A stretch of 64,000 nt of DNA, from positions 464,441 to 528,440 of the forward strand of contig NC_014387.1 of the NCBI RefSeq assembly GCF_000145035.1, given 5' to 3'. Of the stretch, positions 52,609 through 62,088 are shown piece after piece. This DNA comes from Butyrivibrio proteoclasticus B316 (GTDB lineage Bacteria > Bacillota > Clostridia > Lachnospirales > Lachnospiraceae). The notes under the pieces were generated by a model. That model worked only from the letters and a program-made list of their open reading frames with translations, was not told the origin of the DNA and did no database searches. Every line of letters begins with the position of its first letter. Within the stretch, counting starts at the first letter, position 1. Made by a program: the position numbers and the translations under genes.

Positions 52609-53598
52609 ATGGAAAAAATTATAATCACGGGCATTTCTGGGTTTGTAGGACATCATTTTTTACAGTATCTATATGATATTCGGAAAGAGATGGATGTTCT
52701 TGGCCTTGATATATCCATGCCGCTTTATAATACTGATAAATATGGTGACATTTTACAAATATCGATTCAGAAGGTTGATTTATTAGATGTTAATAGTGTT
52801 GAGAGGATTATACAAGAGTATAAGCCTGATTACCTGCTGCATTTGGCATCATTTAGTAGTGTGGCTTATAGTTGGGAACATCCTACAGAAAGTTTTATGA
52901 ATAATACAAATATATTTCTGAATGTAGTTAATGCCGTGGCCAAATATGTGCCTACATGTAGAATCCTATCTGTTGGTTCTTCTGAGGAATATGGTAACGT
53001 AGGGAAAGATGATATCCCAATCAAAGAAAGACAACGGCTTATCCCTACTAGCCCATATGGAGTAGCTAGAGTATCACAGGAAATGCTTTCAAAACTTTTT
53101 GTGGATAGTTTTGGTCTGGATATAATTCTTACTCGTTCATTTAATCATATCGGTCCATGGCAGGATGAACGTTTTGCGATTCCTAGTTTTGTTAGAAAAA
53201 TATTAGATATAAAAGATAGAGGTCTATTAAAGGGGACAATTGTTACTGGGGATATATCCGTCATAAGGGATTTTATTGATGTTAGAGATGTTGTAAGAGC
53301 TTATTGGTTACTATTACAGCGTGGAACCAAAGGCGAAATATACAATATTTGCAGTGGAAAAGGAAGATCATTGGAGAGCGTTATAGAGTCTATTGCTACA
53401 CATCTAGATTTGCAGATAGAGTGTAGTATTGATGCCAAATTAGTTAGACCAAATGAAAATCCAATAATCATTGGAGCTAATTATAGGATATATGATTCGG
53501 TTGGATGGAAACCGGAAATACCATTTGATAAAACTATTGATGACATAATTAATGAGATGGTTGTACGAAATAAGCGGTGGGGAACACTGGTGGAATGA
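52609..53598 (+). CDS. NAD-dependent epimerase/dehydratase, GDP-mannose reductase-like
   Basis: A 329-aa extended SDR. GISGFVGHH near residues 8-16 binds NAD(P); the SVGSSEEYG and SFNHIGPWQDERFAIP stretches and RDFIDVRDVVRAYW resemble RMD/GMD-type enzymes acting on GDP-4-keto-6-deoxymannose. The active-site motif reads YGVAR instead of the usual YxxxK. The start at 52609 replaces an in-frame ATG at 52594 since homologues begin at the beta strand KIIITG. Its stop overlaps the acetyltransferase start. The product may be a 6-deoxyhexose; the exact sugar is uncertain. Confidence 0.78.
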   Translation: MEKIIITGISGFVGHHFLQYLYDIRKEMDVLGLDISMPLYNTDKYGDILQISIQKVDLLDVNSVERIIQEYKPDYLLHLASFSSVAYSWEHPTESFMNNTNIFLNVVNAVAKYVPTCRILSVGSSEEYGNVGKDDIPIKERQRLIPTSPYGVARVSQEMLSKLFVDSFGLDIILTRSFNHIGPWQDERFAIPSFVRKILDIKDRGLLKGTIVTGDISVIRDFIDVRDVVRAYWLLLQRGTKGEIYNICSGKGRSLESVIESIATHLDLQIECSIDAKLVRPNENPIIIGANYRIYDSVGWKPEIPFDKTIDDIINEMVVRNKRWGTLVE

Positions 53599-54236
53599 AA
53601 GGCTTTTATGATATTTGCAAGATTCTTTTATATAGGCTACCGTTTGGAACTCAGGCATTAATTTCTAAGCTATATTGGAAACCAAAGTTTGGGGAGAAGG
53701 TCAAGTTTAGTTATGGACCTAAAACATATTACGGTAAAGTTTCTTTTGGACGTGGAACAAAAGTCTCTGGTTATTCGGTATACACCAATATAGAAGTGGG
53801 AAATTACACGGTTTTTGCTGAAGGATTTAGAGTTTTGGGATTTGTTCATGAATATGATGCCTTTTCTATCAATGATGAATTGCCTGATATGATAGGTGCG
53901 GAAATAGATGATGATAACATAATTAAGCCTAGAATAACCCAATACCCGATTACAAGCATAGGTTCGGATGTTTGGATTGGGGAGAATGTTACTGTAAAAG
54001 GTGGTGTGAAAATTGGAGATGGATCCATCATAGCGGCTAGAAGTGTGGTCACTAAGGACGTGGAGCCGTTTTCAATCGTTGGTGGTGTACCAGCGAAATT
54101 CATTAAATGGAGATTTGACAAAGAAAAGATAGCTTTAATGAAAAAAATAAGATGGTGGGAATGGTCTGAAGAGAGAATAAAGGGAAATTACGAAAGACTA
54201 TGTCGATTCGATAGTACTTTGGCAGAAGAGGATTAA
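53595..54236 (+). CDS. Hexapeptide-repeat acetyltransferase (XAT/CatB-like)
   Basis: A 213-aa left-handed beta-helix acetyltransferase. The first half has irregular repeats around KVSGYSVYTNIEVGNYTVFAEG-like turns; the core reads ITSIGSDVWIGENVTVKGGVKIGDG and then IIAARSVVTKDVEPFSIVGGVPAKFI. The catalytic-type histidine is in LGFVHEYDA near residue 82. Members acetylate sugar hydroxyl or amino groups. It overlaps the SDR stop codon by 4 bp (start 53595) and is followed one base later by a GT4. It may acetylate the sugar made by the SDR. Confidence 0.85.
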   Translation: MKGFYDICKILLYRLPFGTQALISKLYWKPKFGEKVKFSYGPKTYYGKVSFGRGTKVSGYSVYTNIEVGNYTVFAEGFRVLGFVHEYDAFSINDELPDMIGAEIDDDNIIKPRITQYPITSIGSDVWIGENVTVKGGVKIGDGSIIAARSVVTKDVEPFSIVGGVPAKFIKWRFDKEKIALMKKIRWWEWSEERIKGNYERLCRFDSTLAEED

Positions 54237-54237
54237 G

Positions 54238-55383
54238 ATGAAGACTATACATATATTGATTAATTGTTACTGGGGAAGTGGTATGAGCGGTGGAGACAGA
54301 CGCACAATTGAGATGTTACGCCGGTGGAATAATACTTCTGAGTATAGATTTTTGGTATATACAACGCATGATTTTGCAAGATTACTTACTGAAGAAGGAA
54401 TTGATAAATATGAAATAGTTTATACCGATAAAGAAAAGAATGGAAAGAATATAATCGTTGAGTACTTTAAAAGAATGGCAGAGTGTTACCGGCTTTTAAA
54501 AGAAAGAGTTAAAACTAATGATATAATATATTCATCGACTGATATTATGCCTGATGTTATGCCTGGGTGTTGGATCAAGAAAAAAAACAAGACTGTCATA
54601 TGGGAAATAACAACTTATCATTTGTTTGAAAAATTTTACAAACGACCTGGAAATGTTTTTACTAATTTTTTATCATGCCAACAGCAGAAAGCGTCAATAT
54701 CTAGCGGAGTAAAGTACGCAGATAAGTATTTTACAACTAGTCCGATTGTACTCAATTACTTAGAAAAAAGATGCAAATCAAAAAAGGTGTATTTGACAGA
54801 CTGTGCTGTTGATATTGAGGCTATTGACAGAGCTAATAGTGAGGTGAACGGATACGATGCATGTTTTTTGGCACGACTTAATTATTCAAAGGGAGTTTTA
54901 GAACTACCTGAGATATGGCAAAAAGTTATTTCTGAAAGACCAGGTGCTAAACTTGCAATAATGGGTAAAGGAAATAAAGAATTTGAAGAGGAACTACGTA
55001 GTAAGATTGATAATATGGGAGTATCTGAATCGATAGACTTATTGGGATTCATGTCTTCAGAAGATGCATGGTCAGTAATAAAAAAATCTAATTGCTTTCT
55101 TTTTACCAGTCATGAGGAAGGTTGGGGAATGGCTGTAGCGGAAGCGTTAACAGCAGGTACTCCTGTCGTGGCATATAGGTTGCCAATATTTGAAAGATTG
55201 TTCCCCGAAGGAACTATTTATTGCCCGTTTTTGGATATAGATGCTATGGCACGAGGAGTGCTGAAAGTCAATGAGTCTTATGAGTTAAGAGCTAGCTTGG
55301 GAAAAAATGGAAGCGAATATATTAGAAATCACTACACTCTGAATTCAATGGCACAAAAGGAATTAAAATATATTCTACAATAG
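54238..55383 (+). CDS. GT4 glycosyltransferase
   Basis: A 381-aa GT-B enzyme. The N-terminal domain starts HILINCYWGSGMSGGDRRTIEML; the second domain shows CFLARLNYSKGVLELPEI, IMGKGNKEF, LLGFMSSEDAWSVI and TSHEEGWGMAVAEALTAGTPVVAY with the donor glutamates. It begins one base after the acetyltransferase stop and has AGAGGA as its ribosome site inside that gene. Specificity unknown. Confidence 0.9.
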   Translation: MKTIHILINCYWGSGMSGGDRRTIEMLRRWNNTSEYRFLVYTTHDFARLLTEEGIDKYEIVYTDKEKNGKNIIVEYFKRMAECYRLLKERVKTNDIIYSSTDIMPDVMPGCWIKKKNKTVIWEITTYHLFEKFYKRPGNVFTNFLSCQQQKASISSGVKYADKYFTTSPIVLNYLEKRCKSKKVYLTDCAVDIEAIDRANSEVNGYDACFLARLNYSKGVLELPEIWQKVISERPGAKLAIMGKGNKEFEEELRSKIDNMGVSESIDLLGFMSSEDAWSVIKKSNCFLFTSHEEGWGMAVAEALTAGTPVVAYRLPIFERLFPEGTIYCPFLDIDAMARGVLKVNESYELRASLGKNGSEYIRNHYTLNSMAQKELKYILQ

Positions 55384-55408
55384 AACTGTATTAGGAAGAT
55401 TAGTAATT

Positions 55409-56317
55409 ATGTATGAGTTTATAGTTTCGATTTTTAGCATTTTCCCTGAATCTGTTTTTGATTTTTTTATAGGCTTTTGTTCCCAAATTAAATACAGAGG
55501 ATTTTTAAAAAGGATAAAATCAGAACTTTGCACATCAGATGTACCTGAGTACAGGGAACTTGGGGAGAGTATTTCTGTTAAGCACTATTTTTTTCCATAT
55601 AACGATGAAATCGGGAAAAAAATAAGGAGGGGTGCTGAAATAGAGGTTGATTCTAATAATGGGCATAAAGTTGTAAAATATAAAAATTTCTGTCTTTATT
55701 TTCCAGGGGAATGGACAAAAACTAAGTGTAAGAGTTACATGAGATCTTTACTTGTCGAGCAAGACAAGAATAGCAGTCATGCTTATTTTACTGATGAATT
55801 GGAAAAGATAGATAATTATGGAACTGTGATAGATCTTGGAGCGGCAGAAGGTATTTTTACAGCGGATGTCATTGATAAGGCAGAAAAAGTATATTTGTTT
55901 GAATATAATGATAGTTATATAGAGTGTTTAAATAGAACATTCGAGAAGTATAAGGATAAAGTTGAAATAGTAAAAAAATATGTATCAGATAAGAATCAGG
56001 GAGAGGAAATATCACTTGATGGATTCTTTGGTGACGAAATACCAGACAATATAGGCTTGATCAAGATGGATATAGAAGGGGCTGAACAGAGCGCTCTTCG
56101 TGGTATGAAGAAGGTATTGGAACGAAATCCTAATGCTATTTTACTTGTGTGTGTTTATCATTCACAAGATGCAGAAGAAGAGATTAAGAGTATATTAGAT
56201 GGCTATGAGTTCAATGTTAGAAAAGGGTACAGGCTTGTTCCTAGCATGGGGGAACAGAAGTATCCGTACTTTAGACATGGCGTTTTGGAAGCGCACAGAA
56301 CAGGATTAAATTCATAA
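55409..56317 (+). CDS. FkbM-family methyltransferase
   Basis: A 302-aa protein with a class I methyltransferase domain in the second half. Motif I is VIDLGAAEGIFTADV near residue 145, followed by VYLFEYNDSYIECL, and the FkbM-type IGLIKMDIEGAEQSALRGM block near residue 220. FkbM enzymes O-methylate sugars or polyketides with S-adenosylmethionine. The N-terminal 140 residues are unassigned, with a hydrophobic start. In this context it probably methylates a hydroxyl of the polysaccharide. Confidence 0.86.
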   Translation: MYEFIVSIFSIFPESVFDFFIGFCSQIKYRGFLKRIKSELCTSDVPEYRELGESISVKHYFFPYNDEIGKKIRRGAEIEVDSNNGHKVVKYKNFCLYFPGEWTKTKCKSYMRSLLVEQDKNSSHAYFTDELEKIDNYGTVIDLGAAEGIFTADVIDKAEKVYLFEYNDSYIECLNRTFEKYKDKVEIVKKYVSDKNQGEEISLDGFFGDEIPDNIGLIKMDIEGAEQSALRGMKKVLERNPNAILLVCVYHSQDAEEEIKSILDGYEFNVRKGYRLVPSMGEQKYPYFRHGVLEAHRTGLNS

Positions 56318-56336
56318 CTAATTTTAATGGTGAGAA

Positions 56337-57872
56337 ATGGAAACTAAGAAGGAAGGATTATATAAATATTTAGTTATATTTGCTTATTTCTTTTTGCTTG
56401 TGTATATGTCATTTGTTCTTTTTATTAACCAGACATATGACCCTGATAATACAGCGGCACTTTGGGAAGGCTATGGATATAATGTGAATTGGCCTGATAT
56501 GATGATTAATAGCTTATTGGGAGGTAGGCCGATAGGCGTTTTATTGATGGCAATCACGATTCCTTTGGACAGATTAGGAATTAATTATTTAAATAATGTT
56601 TTTGTTTTGCAGCTAATGCTGATGTTTTTTCTTTCTGCAGGTTTAACTGTCTTGTATGCAACGTTTTCAGATGAATTCGAGAAGATTAGCCAAAAGTGGA
56701 TATGGATTATTATTGCGCTGGGGCTAATTTCTCCTTTTTACGTTGAGTATTTTGTCTTTGGAGGCCCAACAGGTGGCGTGGGAGCGTTATTGGCTGCTAT
56801 GGGGCTCCTTTTTTTCTATAGAGGAAAATATAAGATATCATTTCTTTTTTGCTTCTTATCCGTTGGAACTTATCAGATCAATTATCAAATATTTTTAATC
56901 TATGGATTAGCACTTCTTTTTATATGTGAAACAAGTTGGAATAAAAAAACTTTGGTACAAGGAATTCGACTTTTTATTATTGCAGGTGGTTCAGCCATGA
57001 TAGTATTGCTGTGTCCAAAATTCTATTCATTAATTACACAGAGCAATGAAGTTAAAGAGACAATTATCGGACAGACAGATAAACATTCTTTAGGACTCAA
57101 TATTTTTTATGCATATAGAGAGTATTTAAATATTTTGAAACATAATTATGGATTGCTTCCAATGTATTTTTTGGCAGTATTGATCATAATGTTTCAATTA
57201 GTATGTATTTGCATTTTGATTAAGAATGATAGACATAGAATAATATCCTATATTGTGACTTCGATTATCATTTGGATGATTCCAGCATCGTTTAGTATAG
57301 TTATGGCAACTATATATCTGCCTAGCAGGACTCTGATTGGTATTTTTGTAGCATTTAGCGCTCAATTACTGATGACATATAAGGTTATAGAGAAATATTA
57401 TAACAATTTTAGAATAGTAGCTGCTATTGTGCAGGGAATGATAGCGATATATTTTCTTGTGAATTTTTATTCTATTCAGACAACAGCTGCTGATGTGCTC
57501 GTTACAAATAAAATGGAAATGGCTCAAATGCGGATGATGCAGGACATCATTGAGGAGTATGAACAAGAATCAGGAAATACCGTTGATACAGTTGTTGTAA
57601 CGCATCTAAAAACTGGGATATATGCATATGATAAGGTGAATACATACATGAAATATATGGGATATCCTAGTACACACATGGTAATAAACAAGGAATGGTG
57701 CGATGTGGAATTTTTAAACTATGTTAATAGTGAGAACTATAAAAGACAGGATATGTCGGAAGAAGATGCAAATAGGCTGTTTTCGGATATGAAATGGGAG
57801 GATTTTGACACATTTAATCCTAAGAATCAAATGGTTTTCGAAAACAATATACTATATTGGGCGCAATATTAA
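56337..57872 (+). CDS. Polytopic membrane protein, GtrII-like glucosyltransferase candidate
   Basis: A 511-aa membrane protein with about ten hydrophobic segments in the first 390 residues and a soluble C-terminal tail. After helix 1 there is NQTYDPDNTAALWEGYG, then the LLGGRPIGVLLM loop, a plan shared with GtrII-type enzymes that take sugar from undecaprenyl phosphate. A Wzy polymerase cannot be excluded because such proteins vary greatly. It lies between the FkbM methyltransferase and an acyltransferase, both decorating enzymes. Confidence 0.62.
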   Translation: METKKEGLYKYLVIFAYFFLLVYMSFVLFINQTYDPDNTAALWEGYGYNVNWPDMMINSLLGGRPIGVLLMAITIPLDRLGINYLNNVFVLQLMLMFFLSAGLTVLYATFSDEFEKISQKWIWIIIALGLISPFYVEYFVFGGPTGGVGALLAAMGLLFFYRGKYKISFLFCFLSVGTYQINYQIFLIYGLALLFICETSWNKKTLVQGIRLFIIAGGSAMIVLLCPKFYSLITQSNEVKETIIGQTDKHSLGLNIFYAYREYLNILKHNYGLLPMYFLAVLIIMFQLVCICILIKNDRHRIISYIVTSIIIWMIPASFSIVMATIYLPSRTLIGIFVAFSAQLLMTYKVIEKYYNNFRIVAAIVQGMIAIYFLVNFYSIQTTAADVLVTNKMEMAQMRMMQDIIEEYEQESGNTVDTVVVTHLKTGIYAYDKVNTYMKYMGYPSTHMVINKEWCDVEFLNYVNSENYKRQDMSEEDANRLFSDMKWEDFDTFNPKNQMVFENNILYWAQY

Positions 57873-57899
57873 AATTGATCTTTTATAAATAAGGGAAAA

Positions 57900-58937
57900 A
57901 TGACTGAAAAGGGAAAAAGTAATCACACTTATAATTATGGACTGGCGTTATTGAAGAATATCATGTGCTTTGAAGTGGTGCTATTACATTGCTCAGATAT
58001 GTACGATAGCGGAGTTCTTGGATGGCTAAGCTATCTAACAAGTATGGCGGTGCCAGTTTTTGTAATAGTAGCTTTTTACTTTACTTATGTGACGACAAGG
58101 AAAGAACTAGGACGCCGTATGGCAAGGTTGTATTTACCAATGCTTGTTTGGGCGGTAATATATTATATTGTATTTAAAATGATGGCTGCTGGAGCCAGAT
58201 TGGCTGGTAGTAGCGCTGCCGATGGTATTGATGTTTCGATTAACGATTTTTTTTGGCAATCTATTACAGGTCATTCTCCAAATCTGAATCCACCTTTGTG
58301 GTTTAATTTTGTTTTATTGATTCTAACGATACTGGTATTTTTACTTAATAAAATACCAGAGAGAAAACGGACATATTTATTGGTATTATTGTTTATTGCT
58401 GCTATATTTATGCAATATAGTGGCATCAACATGATGCTATTTGGGAAACTCAGGATTGAGTTGGTGTATTCGTTAGGAAGAATTACTGAAATGATTCCTT
58501 ATATGATAATTGGAATTTTTGCTCAAAGATATTTACATCATATTAAGGGAGTCTTTTGGATACCTGCCTTGATATCAATTGCGGTTATTAGATATTGCGG
58601 AATATTCGTGAATATCAGTGAGAAAAGCTTTGAGTATGCTGGAGCTGAAATAATGTTGGTTTCGACAATTATCTTTGGCTTATTTTATCAAATTGATGGT
58701 GAGATGATACCTATCGTGATAAGAGAAGTAATTAAGAAACTATCTTCTCTAACTATGGGAATTTATGTTTTGCATGTACTAGTCAATGAAGTTTTATGTG
58801 GAATTAGAATTGCTTTCAATTTAAATATTCCTAAGCGAAATGCAATGTGGGCTTTGGGAGTATATGTTATTAGTGGAATAGCTACATTTCTGTTGTCGCA
58901 GATAGTACCTAAAAAGATTAAGCAATATGTAATGTAA
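57900..58937 (+). CDS. Acyltransferase family 3 membrane protein
   Basis: A 345-aa membrane protein with about ten hydrophobic segments. Marks of family 3 are LALLKNIMCFEVVLLHCS (histidine at the end of helix 1), SMAVPVFVIVAFYFT, and ELGRRMARLYLPMLVWAV with the conserved arginines. The late LTMGIYVLHVLVNE stretch is also typical. It should O-acylate a sugar of the repeat unit. It follows the GtrII-like gene by 27 bp. Confidence 0.87.
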   Translation: MTEKGKSNHTYNYGLALLKNIMCFEVVLLHCSDMYDSGVLGWLSYLTSMAVPVFVIVAFYFTYVTTRKELGRRMARLYLPMLVWAVIYYIVFKMMAAGARLAGSSAADGIDVSINDFFWQSITGHSPNLNPPLWFNFVLLILTILVFLLNKIPERKRTYLLVLLFIAAIFMQYSGINMMLFGKLRIELVYSLGRITEMIPYMIIGIFAQRYLHHIKGVFWIPALISIAVIRYCGIFVNISEKSFEYAGAEIMLVSTIIFGLFYQIDGEMIPIVIREVIKKLSSLTMGIYVLHVLVNEVLCGIRIAFNLNIPKRNAMWALGVYVISGIATFLLSQIVPKKIKQYVM

Positions 58938-58955
58938 GAACGAAATAAGGATTGA

Positions 58956-59999
58956 GTGTTGAACATAAAATACAGTTTTTTGGTACCAGTTTATAACGTA
59001 GATAAATACTTAGAAAAGTGTTTGGAATCAATTATAATCCAAAGGCAGTTTTCGTCTAGTTGCGAAGTGATTTTAGTGGATGATGGGTCTACAGATTATT
59101 CCGGCGAAATGTGTGATAGATATGCTGCTAAATATCCGAACATATTTGTTTTTCATCAGGATAATTCTGGACTTTTGCAGGCCAGAGCTACAGGAGTGAA
59201 AAATGCGTCAGGAGAGTATTATATATTCGTTGATTCTGATGATTTTATAGAAAATAATTTTTTGGATGTGATTGATCACTACATAAGTGATGGTCATCCA
59301 GATGTGTTGGTGTGTGGATATTTTTTATGTGGTAGATGCAATAAAAAAAGATGCATCGTAACTGATTTTGAAGCAGAATCTATATCTAAAGAGTCAATGC
59401 TAGAGAAATTTGCCGGTACTGACAAATATAATCGTGTATGGGGGAAAGTTGTAAAAGGGAACTTCCTTAAAGAACACATAGATGAAATTTATGATTGTGC
59501 AGTTAATATTGGTGAAGATAAGCTTCAGACAGCATATATTATCAAATATGCTTCTGACTTTTTGTTAATAAATGAATGCCTTTACAATTATATATTGAGG
59601 GATGATAGTATTGTTCATTATAAAAGCGAAAAGGATATTAGGGATGCGATTTATATATATAGCAAGGTGAGAGGAATTGTACAGAAAATCTGTGATGATC
59701 AAAAGTATAGTTCATCTGAAGCCAATGAACTATTATTATCGTATGATTCCAATGCGCTGAATACTGTAATGGAGCATTTATTTAAATACAATAAACGAGA
59801 TATAAGCTTGAGTGAAAAGAAAGTGGCATTAAGTGGCATTTTGGAAGATAATAAGAACTTCTTCGTGTCTAATAAAAAGGAAATAAAGTTGAAGTTTATA
59901 AATAAGCTAAGATATCGTCTATACATAAATAAAAAACTCGTGATGCTTCATATGGTAGATAGGATGCTTTTTCGTTTTAAGAAGATGGTATATCGCTGA
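58956..59999 (+). CDS. GT2 glycosyltransferase
   Basis: A 347-aa GT-A enzyme with SFLVPVYNVDKYLEKCLESI, LVDDGSTDYS near residue 40, ATGVKNASGEYYIFVDSDD-type acceptor/metal region near 90, and a long helical C-terminus. The start codon is GTG 58956 with AAGG five bases upstream; a TTG at 58959 is adjacent. It is the WaaB/EpsE-like group of GT2 that adds Gal, GlcNAc or similar sugars. Specificity is unknown. Confidence 0.86.
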   Translation: MLNIKYSFLVPVYNVDKYLEKCLESIIIQRQFSSSCEVILVDDGSTDYSGEMCDRYAAKYPNIFVFHQDNSGLLQARATGVKNASGEYYIFVDSDDFIENNFLDVIDHYISDGHPDVLVCGYFLCGRCNKKRCIVTDFEAESISKESMLEKFAGTDKYNRVWGKVVKGNFLKEHIDEIYDCAVNIGEDKLQTAYIIKYASDFLLINECLYNYILRDDSIVHYKSEKDIRDAIYIYSKVRGIVQKICDDQKYSSSEANELLLSYDSNALNTVMEHLFKYNKRDISLSEKKVALSGILEDNKNFFVSNKKEIKLKFINKLRYRLYINKKLVMLHMVDRMLFRFKKMVYR

Positions 60000-60007
60000 G
60001 ATAAATT

Positions 60008-60880
60008 ATGAGAAAAAGAATAATTGCCTTGAATGGTGGACTTGGAAATCAGATGTTCCAGTATGCATTTGCTAGAATGCTAGAAGACAGGAAACATTGT
60101 TTGATTGAATTTGATACTGGGTTTTATAGTACGGTAAATGATAGGAAATTAGCCATTCAAAACTATAACATTCATAAATATGATTTTTGCAATCATGAAT
60201 ACTATAATAAAATAAGGCTGCTGTTTCAGAAAATCCCGTTTGTGGCTTGGCTAGCAGGAACCTACAAAGAGTATTCTGAATATCAGTTGGATCCAAGGGT
60301 TTTTCTGTTTAATTATAGATTTTACTATGGCTACTGGCAGAACAAGCAGTATTTTGAGAATATTTCAAATGACATAAGAAACGAATTGTCTTATATTGGG
60401 AATGTTTCAGAAAAAGAAAATGCACTTTTGAATATGTTGGAAGCGCATAATGCCATAGCAATTCATGTAAGACGCGGCGATTATACTCAGGAAGGATATA
60501 ATAAAATCTATATTTCTTTGAGCAAAGAATACTATAAAAGAGCAGTTTCAATTGCTTGTAAGGAACTAGGAGATAATAATATTCCCCTGTATGTTTTTTC
60601 TGACGATATAGATTGGTGTAAAGCGAATCTTGCGGACATCGGAAATGTTACCTTTGTAGATAATACTATCAGTTCTTCAGCTGATATCGATATGCTGATG
60701 ATGAAAAAATCCAGGTGCCTTATTACAGCAAATTCGACTTTTAGTTGGTGGTCTGCTTGGTTGTCAGATCGTGATGATAAGATTGTACTTGTTCCGGATA
60801 AATGGCTTCAAGATGAAGAGAAAAATACGAAGTTGATGAAAGCATTTATTTGTGATAAATGGAAGATTGTTCCTGTATAA
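60008..60880 (+). CDS. GT11 alpha-1,2-fucosyltransferase-like
   Basis: A 290-aa family 11 enzyme. LNGGLGNQMFQYAFARML at residues 8-25, HVRRGDYTQ at 153-161, SDDIDWCK and ANSTFSWWSAWLS are all canonical. This copy is closer to the textbook GT11 pattern (GGLGNQMFQYA) than the one at 37910. It lies nine bases after a GT2. It would add L-fucose to a galactose of the repeat unit if GDP-fucose is available. Confidence 0.92.
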   Translation: MRKRIIALNGGLGNQMFQYAFARMLEDRKHCLIEFDTGFYSTVNDRKLAIQNYNIHKYDFCNHEYYNKIRLLFQKIPFVAWLAGTYKEYSEYQLDPRVFLFNYRFYYGYWQNKQYFENISNDIRNELSYIGNVSEKENALLNMLEAHNAIAIHVRRGDYTQEGYNKIYISLSKEYYKRAVSIACKELGDNNIPLYVFSDDIDWCKANLADIGNVTFVDNTISSSADIDMLMMKKSRCLITANSTFSWWSAWLSDRDDKIVLVPDKWLQDEEKNTKLMKAFICDKWKIVPV

Positions 60881-60894
60881 AAGAGGTAGGTTAG

Positions 60895-61416
60895 TTGGAA
60901 AAAGGATTTTATATACATATTGGCTCTAAAACAGCATTTCTGGGCGTTGAGAAAAAAGTTCTTGCACAAATCAAGGCTTTATCACAGGAGTATGATGTAG
61001 ATAGGATAGTCATCGAAAAAGAAGAATCAAACATTATAAAATCCATTTTATGGCGTCTTCCTGGTGGCTCATGGGGGGCTAAATATGAAGAGGCGCTGGA
61101 TGAAATAAAAGAAAAAGCTAATGGGAATAAAGTGAATTTTTTCTATATTCGAGCTCAGGTAATGGACAGGAAATACATGCATTTCTTGAGCAAAATCAGG
61201 GGGAATTATCCTGATGCTAAAGTGGTATTTGAGCTACCGACCTATCCTTATGATCGTGAGCTTTTTCAGAATGGCACTATGTGGCCATGGTTTTTTAAGG
61301 ATAGACATTATAGGAAGCAACTAAAAAAGTACGTTGATAGATTGGTGACGTTCTCTGAAGATGATTATATTTGGGGAATAAAGACTATAAGAATTATTAA
61401 TGGAATAGGAATGTGA
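60895..61416 (+). CDS. GT4 glycosyltransferase, N-terminal fragment (split gene)
   Basis: A 173-aa frame that covers the N-terminal domain of a GT4: FYIHIGSKTAFLGVEKKVLAQ, then FFYIRAQVMDRKYMHFL, FELPTYPYDREL and VTFSEDDYIWGIKTIRIINGI. In intact relatives the chain goes on at this point into the second domain. Here it ends GM-stop. The next frame, starting two bases later, holds that second domain. The start is TTG 60895 after AGAGGTAGG. A frameshift or small deletion broke one gene; separate working subunits are less likely but possible. Confidence 0.72.
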   Translation: MEKGFYIHIGSKTAFLGVEKKVLAQIKALSQEYDVDRIVIEKEESNIIKSILWRLPGGSWGAKYEEALDEIKEKANGNKVNFFYIRAQVMDRKYMHFLSKIRGNYPDAKVVFELPTYPYDRELFQNGTMWPWFFKDRHYRKQLKKYVDRLVTFSEDDYIWGIKTIRIINGIGM

Positions 61417-61417
61417 A

Positions 61418-61993
61418 ATGGAGAAAAAAGTAATAAATCTATTCACTGTGGGGAATTTTCAAAAGTCTCATGGGTATGAGCGCGTTATTAAAGGTCTGAA
61501 ACAATACAATGAAGAAGAGCATGAAGTCGAATTTTTGTTTCATATGGTAGGTGAAGGAACAGAACTTAATTATTACAAGAAATTAGTTCAAAAACTCGGA
61601 TTGACAGATTCGATTTTTTTTTATGGGAAATTAACAGGGGAAAGGCTAGAAGAAGTATATAAAAAGGCAGATATTGGGCTTGGAATCTTTGGCGCATATA
61701 AAAGAAAACTATACCTATCCAGTGCGCTTAAAATTAGAGAGTATCTATTACATGGACTACCTATAGTGTCGGGATGTAGAGAAGATATTTTTATAGGTAA
61801 AGACGTTCCTTTTTTTATCCAGTTCAATAATGATAGTTCTGTTATAGATATGGACAAAATAGTGCATTTTTATGAGAACTTAGAACAATATGGAACAAAG
61901 GAAACACTGAAGGAGACTATCGTTGATTTTTGTAGAAAAAATGCTGATATGAATATTACTATGAAGCCAGTTCTAGAGTATCTTAAGAAATGA
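61418..61993 (+). CDS. GT4 glycosyltransferase, C-terminal fragment (split gene)
   Basis: A 191-aa frame holding a GT-B second domain: INLFTVGNFQKSHGYERVI, HMVGEGTELNYY, FYGKLTGERLEEVYKKADIGLGIFG and ALKIREYLLHGLPIVSG. It lacks an N-terminal domain and fits directly behind the 60895 fragment in a different frame. A run of nine Ts (61614-61622) lies inside it. If both frames were fused the protein would be about 365 aa, the normal size. Confidence 0.72.
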   Translation: MEKKVINLFTVGNFQKSHGYERVIKGLKQYNEEEHEVEFLFHMVGEGTELNYYKKLVQKLGLTDSIFFYGKLTGERLEEVYKKADIGLGIFGAYKRKLYLSSALKIREYLLHGLPIVSGCREDIFIGKDVPFFIQFNNDSSVIDMDKIVHFYENLEQYGTKETLKETIVDFCRKNADMNITMKPVLEYLKK

Positions 61994-62005
61994 GTATAAA
62001 GCGTT

Positions 62006-62034
62006 TTGGCTTTTAGGGGAAATATTGCTATAAT
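62006..62034 (+). promoter_or_regulatory. Putative promoter with extended -10 before the WbpB-like gene
   Basis: TTGGCT (62006-62011), 17 bp, TATAAT (62029-62034) preceded by TGC, giving TGCTATAAT as in the 27.6 kb promoter. It lies 55 bp before the start at 62089, in the only sizeable gap of this part of the locus. Confidence 0.65.
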
Positions 62035-62088
62035 GAAATGATTGATTAAATATTTTTCATCTTTTTTGGATTTAAAAGGGAGTAGTTT

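Noticed and set aside
56337..57872. Wzy O-antigen polymerase
   Set aside because: The topology could fit, but the loop motifs are nearer to GtrII-like enzymes and Wzy proteins have no firm sequence signature, so it is only mentioned as an alternative.
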